Shown: piece by piece, positions 55,175 through 64,000 of the stretch | Numbering within the stretch: the first letter of the stretch is position 1 | Layout: each line of letters starts with the position of its first letter | Origin: Gephyromycinifex aptenodytis | GTDB lineage: Bacteria; Actinomycetota; Actinomycetes; Actinomycetales; Dermatophilaceae | Assembly: GCF_012277275.1 (NCBI RefSeq) | Contig: NZ_CP051155.1 | Location: 1,488,001-1,552,000 of the forward strand | DNA: 64,000 bases | Reading direction: 5' to 3' | Notes under the pieces: generated by a model | Told to the model about the DNA's origin: nothing | The model's database searches: none | The model's input: the letters and a program-made list of their open reading frames with translations, nothing else | Position numbers and translations under genes: made by a program

Positions 55175-55924
55175 CTATGACCCCGAGGCATCCGCCGTGT
55201 CGCCCCCGTTCCAACCCTTGGCGATCTCACTGGCCGTCGGCAACCTGCCGCTCTGCGCACAGTCCGCGTTGTCTTCGACGAATGCCTCACCCATCGGTCC
55301 CCCACCCTCGGTTGCGATGTCAGATTCCTGGGCGATGGGCTCGTCTGCGATTGCACTGATGTCCTCGCCGGCGTCCAGGTGAACGAACTCTTCGTCCTCG
55401 AAGTAGGGCAGGATCTCCTCGCTGGCGTCACGGCCCAGGACATCCCGGAAGGGCTCCAAGTTACGCAGTGACTCACGCCGCGAGACACGCCACTGCCACT
55501 CGCGTTTCATCGACTGTAGGAACCCCAACAGCAGCAACTCGTTGAAGGCACCGTCGGTGCTCTGCAGCAGCACCCCGAAGAGATGATCGAGATACTCGGC
55601 GTCGACAGCCTTCAGCGGCACCCTGCCGGTCACGTAGACGTCGCCGGATTCATCGATGGAGTAGGCCAGACCGGGGGTGCGCATGTTGCGCCGTAGCAGG
55701 AACCGGTAGACCTCGACCGCGTTCTCGTCGGGCCGTCGGATGACGAATGCCGATACCGACATCGCGCGCTCCCCGACGAGGAACGAGCACGGGGTGCGGA
55801 GCTTGTTCTCGCCGGGCAGGGAGATGATGTATTCGCCGGCGCGGGCTCCTTCCTCCATCGGTAGGTCCTGCTCAGCGGCAAAGGCGGTGATCGCTTCGAT
55901 CGCGGCTTGTTGCTCCCTGTTCAT
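55175..55924 (-). CDS. YbjN-domain protein
   Basis: This 249-residue protein has a YbjN-type (type III secretion chaperone-like) fold in residues ~1-175. It matches the conserved mshA-neighbour of mycobacteria but has an acidic tail of about 70 residues, probably disordered. It overlaps mshA by 4 nt (ATGA) and lies 9 nt before gpmA, so the three are one operon. The exact role is unknown. Confidence 0.82.
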   Translation of the reverse strand: MNREQQAAIEAITAFAAEQDLPMEEGARAGEYIISLPGENKLRTPCSFLVGERAMSVSAFVIRRPDENAVEVYRFLLRRNMRTPGLAYSIDESGDVYVTGRVPLKAVDAEYLDHLFGVLLQSTDGAFNELLLLGFLQSMKREWQWRVSRRESLRNLEPFRDVLGRDASEEILPYFEDEEFVHLDAGEDISAIADEPIAQESDIATEGGGPMGEAFVEDNADCAQSGRLPTASEIAKGWNGGDTADASGS

Positions 55925-57228
55925 ATCCGCTCCTTCGTCTCACCATCAGCTGTGCCGCCGGGCGCCTGCTCGCTATGGCGCTCCGGGCGGCGCGAGGCCA
56001 TCGCCTCACGGTAGACGGTGACCAGCTCATCGGCAGTTCGATCCCAGGAGAATCCGGCCGCGTGCCGAACCCCGTTCGCTCCCAGCTCCGCCCGACGCGC
56101 CGGGTCATCCAGGAGTTCCTCGATGGCTCGGCTCCAGGTGGCCGGATCATGGTCCGCCACCAGCACCCCACCCTTGACGGCGACCGGAAGCCCACCGACG
56201 TCAGCCGCCAGCACCGGAGTGCCGCAAGCCTGGGCCTCGATCGCAACCAACCCGAAGGACTCGTTGTGTGAGGGCACCGCGACCAGGTCGGCGCTGCGAT
56301 ACCACTGCGCAAGCAGTCGCCTGCTCGTGGGCGGGGAAAATGTCACCAGGTCGCTGACTCCCAACTGGTGCGCGAGCTCTTCCAGGATTTCGGGACGGCT
56401 GAGCCCGGACCCACTCGGCCCGCCCAGGATCGCCACGCGCACCCGGGGCCGCAGATCGGGGCGCCGGGACACCAGGTCAGCCGCCGCCTTGATCAGCAGG
56501 TCGGGGGCCTTCAACGGCTGGATCCGCCCGACGAAGACGAGCAGCAACGCCTCCGGGTCCACCCCGACCTCGCGCCGCGCAGCAAGCTGGTCGCCCGGGC
56601 AGAACACCTCCAGGTCGACTCCGGGGTTGACCACCCGGACCCGGTCGGGGTCAGCGCCGTAGAGCTGGATGAGTTCGCGCGCCTCGGTGTCGGTATTGGC
56701 CACGAGCCGGTCGGCGGCCTCCACCACCTGCACCTCGCCGATCTCCCGGCCCGGCGGTTCCGGGGAGTCGTCCTGAGCCAGGGCGGCATTCTTGACGCGG
56801 GCCATGGTGTGCATGGTGTGCACCAACGGCACCTGCCAGCGCTCCGCAGCCAGCCATCCGACCTGGCCGGAGAGCCAGTAGTGGGAGTGGACAACGTCGT
56901 ACCAACCCTCTGGAGCTCTGGCGACCGCACGCATGACCCCGGCGGCGAAGGCGCACAACTGCCCCGGTAGGTCTTCTTTGCGCAGACCGTCATAGGGGCC
57001 CGCAACGACATGACGCACCCGCACACCGGGTTCGATCTGCACGATCTCGGGCAGCTCGCTGCTGGTTGCGCGCGTGAACAGCTCCACGTCGATCCCCCGT
57101 GCGGCCAGAGACCGCGCCACCTCTACGACGTACACGTTCAGACCACCGGCATCTCCGGTGCCGGGACGTTCCAACGGAGAGGTGTGGACGGTGATCATCG
57201 CCACCCGCCCAAGATGCGGCAACGTCAT
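55921..57228 (-). CDS. mshA: D-inositol-3-phosphate glycosyltransferase (mycothiol biosynthesis)
   Basis: GT4 glycosyltransferase of about 435 residues that joins UDP-GlcNAc to 1D-myo-inositol-3-phosphate, the first step of mycothiol synthesis. Motifs: HTSPLERPGTGDAGGLNVYV at the N-terminus, HSHYWLSGQVGWLA, FVGRIQPLKAPDLL and the C-terminal ESFGLVAIEAQACGTPV (EX7E). The ATG at 57228 is chosen because it fits the family N-terminus; a longer frame would run into the divergent methyltransferase gene. Confidence 0.95.
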   Translation of the reverse strand: MTLPHLGRVAMITVHTSPLERPGTGDAGGLNVYVVEVARSLAARGIDVELFTRATSSELPEIVQIEPGVRVRHVVAGPYDGLRKEDLPGQLCAFAAGVMRAVARAPEGWYDVVHSHYWLSGQVGWLAAERWQVPLVHTMHTMARVKNAALAQDDSPEPPGREIGEVQVVEAADRLVANTDTEARELIQLYGADPDRVRVVNPGVDLEVFCPGDQLAARREVGVDPEALLLVFVGRIQPLKAPDLLIKAAADLVSRRPDLRPRVRVAILGGPSGSGLSRPEILEELAHQLGVSDLVTFSPPTSRRLLAQWYRSADLVAVPSHNESFGLVAIEAQACGTPVLAADVGGLPVAVKGGVLVADHDPATWSRAIEELLDDPARRAELGANGVRHAAGFSWDRTADELVTVYREAMASRRPERHSEQAPGGTADGETKERI

Positions 57229-57339
57229 AGTGGTGTCCGTTCTTCGCCAGTGCCGGGCGCCTGCGCCGGTGCTCCATCTTCGCCCACGATTGCGCCACCC
57301 CACGCCCCGGGCCAGCCGGTCCGTTCTTAGGCTGAGCAG

Positions 57340-58143
57340 GTGAGAGCACAACGGCCGGTAGGGGTCGTTACCCGAGGCACGACAGCGCCAAACCGGCTGC
57401 GTCGAATCGATCGCTGGCTGACCGGTCAGCGATCAGCGGTGCTGTTGGATCCGGTGGAGCCGCCGGTCGTCGTGGACCTCGGATTCGGGGCTTCCCCGGT
57501 GACCACGTTGGAGCTGTTCGAGCGGCTCAGGGCGGTACGCCCCGATGTTCAGGTCGTGGGGCTGGAGATCGACCCGGACCGCGTGCGCGCCGCGACGCCG
57601 CTGCAGCGGCCGGGGCTGTCGTTCCGCCATGGCGGGTTCGAGGTCTTGCCGGGGCGCCCGGCGAGCGTGATTCGCGCCTCCAACGTGCTGCGCCAGTATG
57701 ACGAAGCGCAGGTACCGTCCGCATGGCAGCGGCTCTGCGCAGCCCTGCGGCCAGGCGGGCTGGTGGTAGACGGAACCTGCGATGAGGTCGGACGGCGACA
57801 CGCCTGGATCGAGCTGCGCCCGCAGGGACCGCACTCGCTGACGGTCTCGCTGCACCTGGGCTCGCTGCCCACCCCCTCGGCTGTGGTCGAACGGCTACCG
57901 AAGGCGCTCATCCACCGCAATGTTCCCGGTGAACCGGTGTACGCGTTGTTCCGGGCCTGGGATGAGGCCTGGGAACGCTGTGCACCGCATGCCTCATTCG
58001 GGCAGCGTCAGCGCTTCATGGCCTCGGTGCGGGAGCTCAAGCAGCGGGGTTTCCCGGTACTCACCGGCCCGCAACGGTGGCGACTCGGCGAGGTGAGCTT
58101 CGCATGGGAGGCAGTGGCACCCCGTTCCGGCAGCAGCATCTGA
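57340..58143 (+). CDS. Class I SAM-dependent methyltransferase-like protein
   Basis: This 267-residue protein has a Rossmann SAM-binding core. VVVDLGFGASPVTTLELFERL is motif I, VVGLEIDPDRV ends strand 2 with an acidic residue, and LRPGGLVVDGTCDE is the post-core motif. The target is unknown. The start is GTG at 57340 with a weak ribosome-binding site. It is divergent from mshA. Confidence 0.78.
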   Translation: MRAQRPVGVVTRGTTAPNRLRRIDRWLTGQRSAVLLDPVEPPVVVDLGFGASPVTTLELFERLRAVRPDVQVVGLEIDPDRVRAATPLQRPGLSFRHGGFEVLPGRPASVIRASNVLRQYDEAQVPSAWQRLCAALRPGGLVVDGTCDEVGRRHAWIELRPQGPHSLTVSLHLGSLPTPSAVVERLPKALIHRNVPGEPVYALFRAWDEAWERCAPHASFGQRQRFMASVRELKQRGFPVLTGPQRWRLGEVSFAWEAVAPRSGSSI

Positions 58144-58203
58144 GCCGTCCAGCATCGGGGACGCTCGCTACGTGCGAGTCCGCGGTGGTCACAACCGACG
58201 CGC

Positions 58204-59364
58204 TCAGCGTCTTACGACGCGAGTGACCTCCGGAGCTCCAGGGTCATGCCGAAACTGATCAACGAAATGCAGAGCTGCCCCGGTGGCGATGCTCTCCGTG
58301 CGATGTCGGCAGGCTTGGAGGTAGTCCGCAGCGGGGTCCTCGCGGAAGCTCAGCGCGTCCACCTTGGCCTCCAGCGGGGCCAACCGACCGGCGAGGTGGA
58401 CTCCGACGTCCCCACCCAGAATGATTCGGCAGCCGAAGATGGTGCGGATGTCGTGCAGGGCGCCCGCCAGGATGTCGGTGTACTTCTCCCACACCGCCTC
58501 CGCTTTTGCGTCACCGGAATCAAGGAGGAGGAAGAAATTGTCCACCGACCCATCAGCCATTGCGCTGAGGACCGTGGCGTTGCAGTACGGGTCGAGGCAG
58601 CCGCGCTGCCCGCAATAGCAGCGCTTCCCGCCTGGGACGACGAGTAGATGTCCGACTTCCCCGGCTACACCGTCACCGCTATAGATCTCTCCCCCCAGCA
58701 GCACCGATCCGCCGACACTGTTTCCCAGGCTGATGTAGAAAGCATTCGAGTTCGCGCCGCGGCCCCAGAACTCGGCGAGCCCGGCCGCGTCGGAGTCGTG
58801 GGCGAGATGGCACGGGAATTCCAGGTGCGCGCCGAAGTCGGCAGCACTCATGCCGAGGACGTCGATGACCTTGCCGTAGAACACTTCTCCGGTGCGCGCA
58901 CTCACCAGGCCCGGGATTGCGATACCCACGCCGAGGATGGCGCAGCGATCCACTCCAGACTCGCGGACCAGCTCCTCCACCTCGGCGCCCAGGAAGCGTA
59001 GGTATTCGGGGGTGCGCTCGAATCGTCGGACGGTGCGCCTGCGGTGAACGACCTCTTGGTCCAAGGTGATCACCACGGCACTCACCCGTGCCGCGTTGAT
59101 GTCCAACCCGATCGCATAGCGGGCATGTGGAATGCAGGCATAGGCGACCGGGCTACGACCGCCGTGTTCGCCGGATGCCAGCTTTGCTTTCTTCTCGATG
59201 AAGCCGCATGCCAAGAAGTGACTGAGGTACTTGCTCACCGTGGGCAGACTCAACGAGAGCGCCGAGGCGATGTCCTGCTTGGTCGCCATCCCCTGTTCGT
59301 GGATGAAGCTGTACACGACCCGGCGCGTCTCTGAACGAGTCCCGGTGCCAGCCGTCGAAGCCAC
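58204..59364 (-). CDS. ROK-family transcriptional regulator
   Basis: This protein of about 386 residues has an N-terminal winged helix (TKQDIASALSLSLPTVSKYL) and a C-terminal ROK sugar-kinase-like domain (GLDINAARVSAVVI, VGIAIPGLV). The zinc motif CYCGQRGCLDPYC is near residue 260. ROK regulators sense sugars. The start is GTG at 59364 with GGAAGG 7 nt upstream; longer frames would overlap the kinase gene. It lies at the 3' end of a sugar kinase/ABC transporter cluster on the same strand and probably controls it. Confidence 0.9.
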   Translation of the reverse strand: MASTAGTGTRSETRRVVYSFIHEQGMATKQDIASALSLSLPTVSKYLSHFLACGFIEKKAKLASGEHGGRSPVAYACIPHARYAIGLDINAARVSAVVITLDQEVVHRRRTVRRFERTPEYLRFLGAEVEELVRESGVDRCAILGVGIAIPGLVSARTGEVFYGKVIDVLGMSAADFGAHLEFPCHLAHDSDAAGLAEFWGRGANSNAFYISLGNSVGGSVLLGGEIYSGDGVAGEVGHLLVVPGGKRCYCGQRGCLDPYCNATVLSAMADGSVDNFFLLLDSGDAKAEAVWEKYTDILAGALHDIRTIFGCRIILGGDVGVHLAGRLAPLEAKVDALSFREDPAADYLQACRHRTESIATGAALHFVDQFRHDPGAPEVTRVVRR

Positions 59365-59504
59365 GAACAAACCTTCCAGTCGGCCCGCGGTCGCCGGCCG
59401 CACGATGTGTGCCGACAGTATGCCATCGGGGGTGCTCACCCAACCGGGCACGGCGTGCAGCGGCCCAGAGTGCCGCTGCACGCCGTCAGCGAACCACGCG
59501 CTGC

Positions 59505-60980
59505 CTAGCCGCCGCTCTGCATCGCGGCCAGGCTGTGCTGGATGTCGGCCGTCGCCGGGTAGAGACGCTGGTACATCCCGAACAGCTCGTCGTAGCGCTC
59601 CCGCAGCTGCACGCGTGGCGTCAGTACCTGCGCGGGCGGGTTCCACTGCGAAGCGGTGGCCCCGACCAGTGGCCGGGCCACCAACAGGGCAGCACCGTAA
59701 CTGGCGCCGATCGTGCTGGTCGGAATGATCTGGTCTACCCCGGCCACGTCGCTGACGATCTGTGCCCACAGCCCGCCGGTGAGGCCACCGCCGACGGCAA
59801 CCACACGTTCGATGACGCTGCCTGCGGCACGGAAAGCCTCGATGTTGTGACGCACCCCCATCGCGGTGCCTTCGAGGGCAGCACGGTACAGGTCGCCCTG
59901 GCTGTGCGAGGTGGTCAGACCGATGAGAACACCGCGTGCTGCCGGGTCGGCGATCGGGGTTCGCTCACCGGAGAAGTACGGCAGGCACAGCAGTCCGTTT
60001 GCACCCGGCGGGGAGGCAGCCGCAGCCTCGGTCAACTGATCGAAACCGGGGCCGCCGAAAATCCCCTGCATCCAGTTGGTCACTGCCCCGGAGGTCGCCA
60101 TCCCTGCGGCGAGGTTCCGCGTCTCCGGCAGCGCGCCGATCGTGCTCCACAACGCCGGGTGCACGACCCGGTCCGCCACCGTGTTCACCATGAACATCGT
60201 GGTGCCATACATGAGCATGAGGTCGCCGACACCGTGGGCGTCGACGCTGACCGCTTCGGTCCAAGCGTCGATCGTGCCGAACACCACCGGGGTGCCCGCC
60301 GCAAGCCCGGTCTCGGTGGCAGCTGATCGGCGCACCTGCCCGGCGATCTCATCGGCCCAACCCAGCCGCGGCAGTTCCAGTTGCGGAGCGATGCGCTCGG
60401 CCCACGGGTGGTACCAGTCGCGGGCGAGCCCGTCATACAGCGGGACCGATTGGCTGGCCGATTGATGATCCAGGGTGTATTCCCCGGTCAGGTGGCGCAC
60501 CAGGAAGCTGGCCGGCATGTACAACCGCCGCGCCTTGTCGAACGAGTCCGGCTCGACCTGATGCAACCATTCCAGTTTCGGCCCGACCGCTTGGGTGCTC
60601 AGCAGCGACCCAGCGCGTTGCAGCACCTCCTCCCGACCCAGCTCCTCCTCCAGGGAGCGGATCTGGCTCACCGCTCGAGTGTCCACGCCGTACAGGATCG
60701 CTGGGCGCAGCGGCCGGTCGTGCTCGTCGGTGATGAGGACGCATGGGCCCATCCCGCTGACACCGACACCATCCGGGACCACCCCGGTGGCTTCGAGAAG
60801 CTCGCGGGTGAGTGAGACGAACTCCTCCCACCACACTGTCGCGTCCATCTCGGCCCAGCCGGGGTGGGGGCGGGCGATGTCGTGTCGGCGGACCGCCTGG
60901 GCAAGGATGGCGCCGCTCTCGTCGGCAATGACTCCCTTGGTGCTGGAAGTGCCGACGTCGATCCCGAGAAAAGTGCGCAT
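59505..60980 (-). CDS. FGGY-family carbohydrate kinase (xylulokinase-like)
   Basis: Sugar kinase of about 491 residues with the actin-like ATPase fold: FLGIDVGTSSTKGVI (phosphate 1 loop), GVGVSGMGPCVLITD, GTIDAWTEAVSV, and VVAVGGGLTGGLWAQIVSD (adenosine loop). FGGY kinases phosphorylate pentoses, pentuloses or related polyols; xylulose is one candidate but the sugar is not certain. The ATG at 60980 follows the permease stop by 7 nt. Confidence 0.87.
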   Translation of the reverse strand: MRTFLGIDVGTSSTKGVIADESGAILAQAVRRHDIARPHPGWAEMDATVWWEEFVSLTRELLEATGVVPDGVGVSGMGPCVLITDEHDRPLRPAILYGVDTRAVSQIRSLEEELGREEVLQRAGSLLSTQAVGPKLEWLHQVEPDSFDKARRLYMPASFLVRHLTGEYTLDHQSASQSVPLYDGLARDWYHPWAERIAPQLELPRLGWADEIAGQVRRSAATETGLAAGTPVVFGTIDAWTEAVSVDAHGVGDLMLMYGTTMFMVNTVADRVVHPALWSTIGALPETRNLAAGMATSGAVTNWMQGIFGGPGFDQLTEAAAASPPGANGLLCLPYFSGERTPIADPAARGVLIGLTTSHSQGDLYRAALEGTAMGVRHNIEAFRAAGSVIERVVAVGGGLTGGLWAQIVSDVAGVDQIIPTSTIGASYGAALLVARPLVGATASQWNPPAQVLTPRVQLRERYDELFGMYQRLYPATADIQHSLAAMQSGG

Positions 60981-60987
60981 GACGTGT

Positions 60988-61953
60988 TCAGTGCCCCCGT
61001 GCGTAGTAGAGGTTCCGCAGCGCATCGATCAGGACCGCCACGGCGATCATGAGCCCGCCTGCCAGGGTGATCAACGTGGACTGGATACCCAGGATGGCCA
61101 GGCCGACCTGGATGACAGTCAGCAACAGCGTTCCTGCCAGCACACCGATCATGGAGCCCTTACCGCCGGTGAGGCTGACGCCGCCGATCACCGCTGCCGC
61201 GATCACCTGCATCTCGTAGGTCGTGCCGAAAGAAGCCGTCATGGCGCCCATGTAGCCGGACAGCAACCATCCTGCGACACCGGAGAGCAGGCCCGAGATG
61301 ACGTACGCCCACAGCTTGATCCGGTCCACACCGATACCGGCCACGTAGGCAGCACGCGGGTTGCCACCCACGGCGAAGAGCGCCCGGCCGAAGGATGTGC
61401 GCGTCCAGATGACGTGGAAGATGGCGAAGAACACCACCAGAACAACCGGCAGCAGAGGAAAGCCTCCGATGCGCCCCTGACTGACGAATTTGTACGAGTC
61501 CGGCAGGTTAGTGATCGAGGCGCCCTTGGTGAGCGCCAAAACGGCGCCTTGCAGCACGATATTGACGGCCAATGTGGTGATCAAGGAATTAGCGCGCAGC
61601 TTGGTGATGATGAGGCCGTTGACCAGGCCGACCAGGCCGCCGACGGCGATGATTACCAGGATGGCCAAGAAGACCGGCAACCCTAGTTTCATGAATTGAA
61701 TGCCGATGAGCGCCGAAAAACCAGCCGTACCTACCGTCGACAGGTTGATGTCGCCCAGCACGATGATCATCGAGATGGAGATGGCGAGCAACCCCAGCAC
61801 GGTTCCCTGGATGAGGATGTTCGTGAGAATCCCCGCGGAGTAGAAGGAGGGACGGAATATCCCCATGATGCCGATAGCCGCTATGAGCAGAATCCACACC
61901 ACATTGTCCATTGCGAAGTCAACGGCGCGCCTCGCGGTCATTTGCTGCTTCAC
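60988..61953 (-). CDS. Sugar ABC transporter permease (RbsC type)
   Basis: Membrane permease of 321 residues with about 8-10 helices, of the ribose/xylose/galactose (CUT2) group: INLSTVGTAGFSALIG, GGNPRAAYVAGIGVDRIK (conserved coupling loop) and IGGVSLTGGKGSM. The start is GTG at 61953, overlapping the ATPase stop (GTGA). It works with the neighbouring ATPase and binding protein. Confidence 0.92.
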   Translation of the reverse strand: MKQQMTARRAVDFAMDNVVWILLIAAIGIMGIFRPSFYSAGILTNILIQGTVLGLLAISISMIIVLGDINLSTVGTAGFSALIGIQFMKLGLPVFLAILVIIAVGGLVGLVNGLIITKLRANSLITTLAVNIVLQGAVLALTKGASITNLPDSYKFVSQGRIGGFPLLPVVLVVFFAIFHVIWTRTSFGRALFAVGGNPRAAYVAGIGVDRIKLWAYVISGLLSGVAGWLLSGYMGAMTASFGTTYEMQVIAAAVIGGVSLTGGKGSMIGVLAGTLLLTVIQVGLAILGIQSTLITLAGGLMIAVAVLIDALRNLYYARGH

Positions 61954-63467
61954 GGGTGGACCTCTTCCTTAGCCTGGTCACGCAGTTCGGTAAGCTTCTC
62001 AATGGTCAGCTCAGGGGTATTATCCAACAACATGACCAGCCTGCCGTGATCGAAGATCGCCAGCCGATCAGCCACGCGCAGCAGCTCTTCATAGTCGTTG
62101 GTCAGATAGAGCGCACTAAGGTCGTTTTTTGTGAGCTGATCGACCTTCGTGATGATCTCTTCGCGACTTTTGATATCAATGCCGATGGTGGGTTCGTCCA
62201 GGATCACCAGCCGTGGCTCGGCAGCTAGCAATCGGGCCACGATCACCTTCTGCTGGTTCCCTCCGGATAGGCTGTCGATCGGCGCAAAAATGGAGTTACT
62301 CTTGATGTTGAGCTCATCGCGAAGGGACATCGAAACTGCCCGCTGCTTGCCTCTGTCCAGGAACCCGAAGGGCCTCTTCAAAACGGTGGGAACGATGCTG
62401 ATCGTGAGGTTCTCGTTCACGTCGAAGACCGGGATCACCCCTTCTCGATGCCGATCAAACGAGATGTAGGCGATGCCCTGGTCAAGGGCATCTCGGGGGC
62501 TCGACAGGCGAAGCCGCCGGCCGTCCAACTCCAGCGTTCCGCTCTCGATGCGCTCAAGTCCGAAAAGCGTGCGACAGAATTCACGGGCACCCGAACGCGG
62601 GAAGCCCACGATTCCGATGACCTCGCCCTTGCGGATGTCCAAGCTGACATCCTGTACGTCGGGTGCACACAAGTTCTGAACCCGCATAAGCACTTCGCCC
62701 GCCTCGGCCGACATCGGCGTGCGGTGTAGCAATTCCACATCGTGCCCAGCGACCAGATTTGCCAGGTCGACCTCGCTGACCGTGGCCAGGTTCTCTACCG
62801 GGAACATGTTCCCATCCCGCAACACGGTGATTCCGTCGGAGAGTTGCAGGACCTCGCTCAGGTAGTGCGAGATGAAGATGAAGGCGGTTCCGGTGCGCTT
62901 GAGAGCATCGACGAACTCAAAAAGTTCCTCACGCTCCCTGTTGGTCAGCGCGGTCGTGGGCTCATCCAAGATGATGAGCTTGGCCCCGCCCTGCATTGCC
63001 CGAATGATGTTGAGCTTCCGAGCATCAATGGAGCTGATCTCGCTGACCAGCGCTGAGGGATTGACGTGCAGCCCGTAGCGAGCCAGTTCTTCCGCCGCCC
63101 GAGCGTGCACCTGTTTCCAGTCGACGAAACCGTTTTTCCGAGGGAGCACTCCGACGAAGATGTTCTCGGCGACAGTGAGCAACGGAAAGGAGTTCTCATG
63201 CTGGGGCACCAACCGAATGCCGCGCTCTTGCCGCTCGAAGATGTTCAGTTGGCGGATGTCTTTCCCGTCGAACAGAACCTCCCCCTCGGTGGGCGGGTAG
63301 ATTCCCGCGATGATATTCACAAGGGTGGATTTACCGGCGCCGTTCCGCCCCAGTAGCGAGTGGATCGTTCCTGCCTCGACGTCAAGAGTGATGTCCTGCA
63401 AGGCAGACGTGGCGCCGAATACTTTGGAGACGCTGCGCACGCGCAACAACGGGATGTGCTCGGACAT
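61950..63467 (-). CDS. Sugar ABC transporter ATP-binding protein (RbsA/XylG type)
   Basis: Double-domain ATPase of 505 residues, as usual for CUT2 importers. The first domain has Walker A GRNGAGKST and Walker B LIILDEPTTAL. The second has the degenerate Walker A GFPRSGAREF with signature LSGGNQQKVIVARLL and Walker B LVILDEPTIGID. GGGGAGGA lies before the ATG. It overlaps the permease gene by 4 nt. Confidence 0.94.
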   Translation of the reverse strand: MSEHIPLLRVRSVSKVFGATSALQDITLDVEAGTIHSLLGRNGAGKSTLVNIIAGIYPPTEGEVLFDGKDIRQLNIFERQERGIRLVPQHENSFPLLTVAENIFVGVLPRKNGFVDWKQVHARAAEELARYGLHVNPSALVSEISSIDARKLNIIRAMQGGAKLIILDEPTTALTNREREELFEFVDALKRTGTAFIFISHYLSEVLQLSDGITVLRDGNMFPVENLATVSEVDLANLVAGHDVELLHRTPMSAEAGEVLMRVQNLCAPDVQDVSLDIRKGEVIGIVGFPRSGAREFCRTLFGLERIESGTLELDGRRLRLSSPRDALDQGIAYISFDRHREGVIPVFDVNENLTISIVPTVLKRPFGFLDRGKQRAVSMSLRDELNIKSNSIFAPIDSLSGGNQQKVIVARLLAAEPRLVILDEPTIGIDIKSREEIITKVDQLTKNDLSALYLTNDYEELLRVADRLAIFDHGRLVMLLDNTPELTIEKLTELRDQAKEEVHP

Positions 63468-63480
63468 GATATTCCTCCCC

Positions 63481-63516
63481 GAAGGGTGCGCTCAGCTTGA
63501 GCTGAGCGCACCCTTC
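63481..63516 (-). terminator. Intra-operon stem-loop after the binding-protein gene
   Basis: A 16-bp perfect stem (gaagggtgcgctcagc / gctgagcgcaccttc-type complement, 63481-63496 with 63501-63516) has the loop ttga. It lies between the binding-protein stop and the ATPase start. Such stems often let the binding protein be made in excess by partial termination or by protecting the upstream message. Confidence 0.85.
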
Positions 63517-63527
63517 GATCCGGCGAG

Positions 63528-64000
63528 TCAGCTGGCGTTTCCCCAGATGAGCGGGTTGTTGGCCGTCTTGGCGTCGACGACGATCGGCGCGAGCATGATG
63601 GTCGTGCCCACATCGCTGGTGCTGAATTCGACAGACTTGTTGAGGTACTCGCCCTTGGGCGTGAAGGTGCCAGAGGTCGGCACCGGCTTGCCCTGCAGCG
63701 GGTACTCGTTGAGCACTTCGGTGGCGATACCGCCGACACCGTAGACGTCGATGACGACTTCGTTGTCGATGTAGCCCTCTTCGACCAGCTTGAGGATGTC
63801 GCCGAGGCCGTCGTGGGAGATGACCGCGACGTGGCCCTTCTCGTCGACCTTCTTCCACATGTTGTTCGTCTTCAGGGACTCGATGACACCGAGCGTGGCG
63901 GTGTCTGTCGGGGTGTTGACCAGATCGACAGTGCCACCGGAGGACTTGACGTCAGCAAGAACGTTGTTCAGTGCGCTCGTGGCTTTGTCGGCCTGAGGTG
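63528..64000 (-). CDS. Sugar ABC transporter substrate-binding protein, partial
   Basis: The C-terminal ~156 residues of a periplasmic-binding-protein-like sugar receptor (type I fold, RbsB-like) lie here; the N-terminus and lipobox fall beyond the window edge. The frame is open to base 64000 (...DLVNTPTDTATLGVIESLKTNN, then MWKKVDEKGHVAVISHDG). It is the first gene seen of the ABC-kinase-ROK cluster. The sugar is unknown. Confidence 0.85.
   Translation of the reverse strand, partial: PQADKATSALNNVLADVKSSGGTVDLVNTPTDTATLGVIESLKTNNMWKKVDEKGHVAVISHDGLGDILKLVEEGYIDNEVVIDVYGVGGIATEVLNEYPLQGKPVPTSGTFTPKGEYLNKSVEFSTSDVGTTIMLAPIVVDAKTANNPLIWGNAS

Noticed and set aside
59365-59769. Longer N-terminus for the ROK regulator
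   Set aside because: It would overlap the end of the kinase gene with an Arg-rich nonsense-like sequence; the GTG at 59364 has GGAAGG 7 nt upstream and starts at the family N-terminus.

Overview
The window is a high-GC chromosomal segment of an actinomycete. Three things point to Actinomycetota: a mycothiol gene (mshA), the senX3-regX3/phoU/gpmA/YbjN/mshA block, and the lipoprotein-carD-ispD-ispF-cysS-rlmB block. Both blocks follow the gene order known from mycobacteria and relatives. The absence of mycolate genes and the overall gene style suggest a Micrococcales member (Dermatophilaceae/Intrasporangiaceae-like). That placement is inference and was not tested by any search. I see no insertion sequences, prophage or CRISPR array.

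Layout: 0-3.3 kb, a beta-hydroxyacid dehydrogenase coupled to a GntP permease, then a convergent EamA exporter. 3.3-9.7 kb, an HD phosphohydrolase, a DUF4031-NUDIX protein, groEL under two tandem CIRCE operators, an MBL hydrolase, a DUF3263 protein, ung and an SGNH hydrolase. 9.7-15.9 kb, a DUF2339 membrane protein and a tightly overlapping three-gene cassette (DUF6421 protein, SDR, threonine-aldolase-like enzyme) with no known joint role. 16.1-30.8 kb, a compact selenium locus: a formate dehydrogenase whose catalytic subunit contains an in-frame UGA (selenocysteine), its Fe-S and NrfD-like membrane subunits, an OFA-type transporter, a rhodanese-like protein lacking the active-site cysteine, selD, tRNA-Sec, a DUF402 fusion protein, selA and selB. 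This supplies everything needed to make and insert selenocysteine into the one selenoprotein seen here.

30.8-37.5 kb holds an acyl-CoA dehydrogenase, two small cytoplasmic proteins, a secreted Pro/Thr-rich SpaA-fold protein preceded by a possible pseudoknotted leader RNA, tRNA-Thr, and an Rpf-like muralytic enzyme behind a c-di-AMP (ydaO) riboswitch. 37.5-45 kb holds a membrane Ser/Thr kinase, otsA-otsB (trehalose), a MsiK-type sugar ATPase and a DUF4032 protein. 44.9-51.6 kb is the rlmB-cysS-ispF-ispD-carD block. It is interrupted by a two-gene insertion of unknown function with a three-way-junction leader, and ispD appears to start at CTG. 51.6-58.1 kb is the phosphate-sensing pair regX3/senX3 with divergent phoU and a PHO-box-like repeat, followed by gpmA, YbjN, mshA and a methyltransferase. 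58.2-64 kb is a sugar cluster (ROK regulator, FGGY kinase, ABC permease, ABC ATPase, and a binding protein cut by the window edge).

Start codons were chosen from visible Shine-Dalgarno sequences, overlaps and family N-termini. Functions rest on recognised motifs, since no database search was possible.
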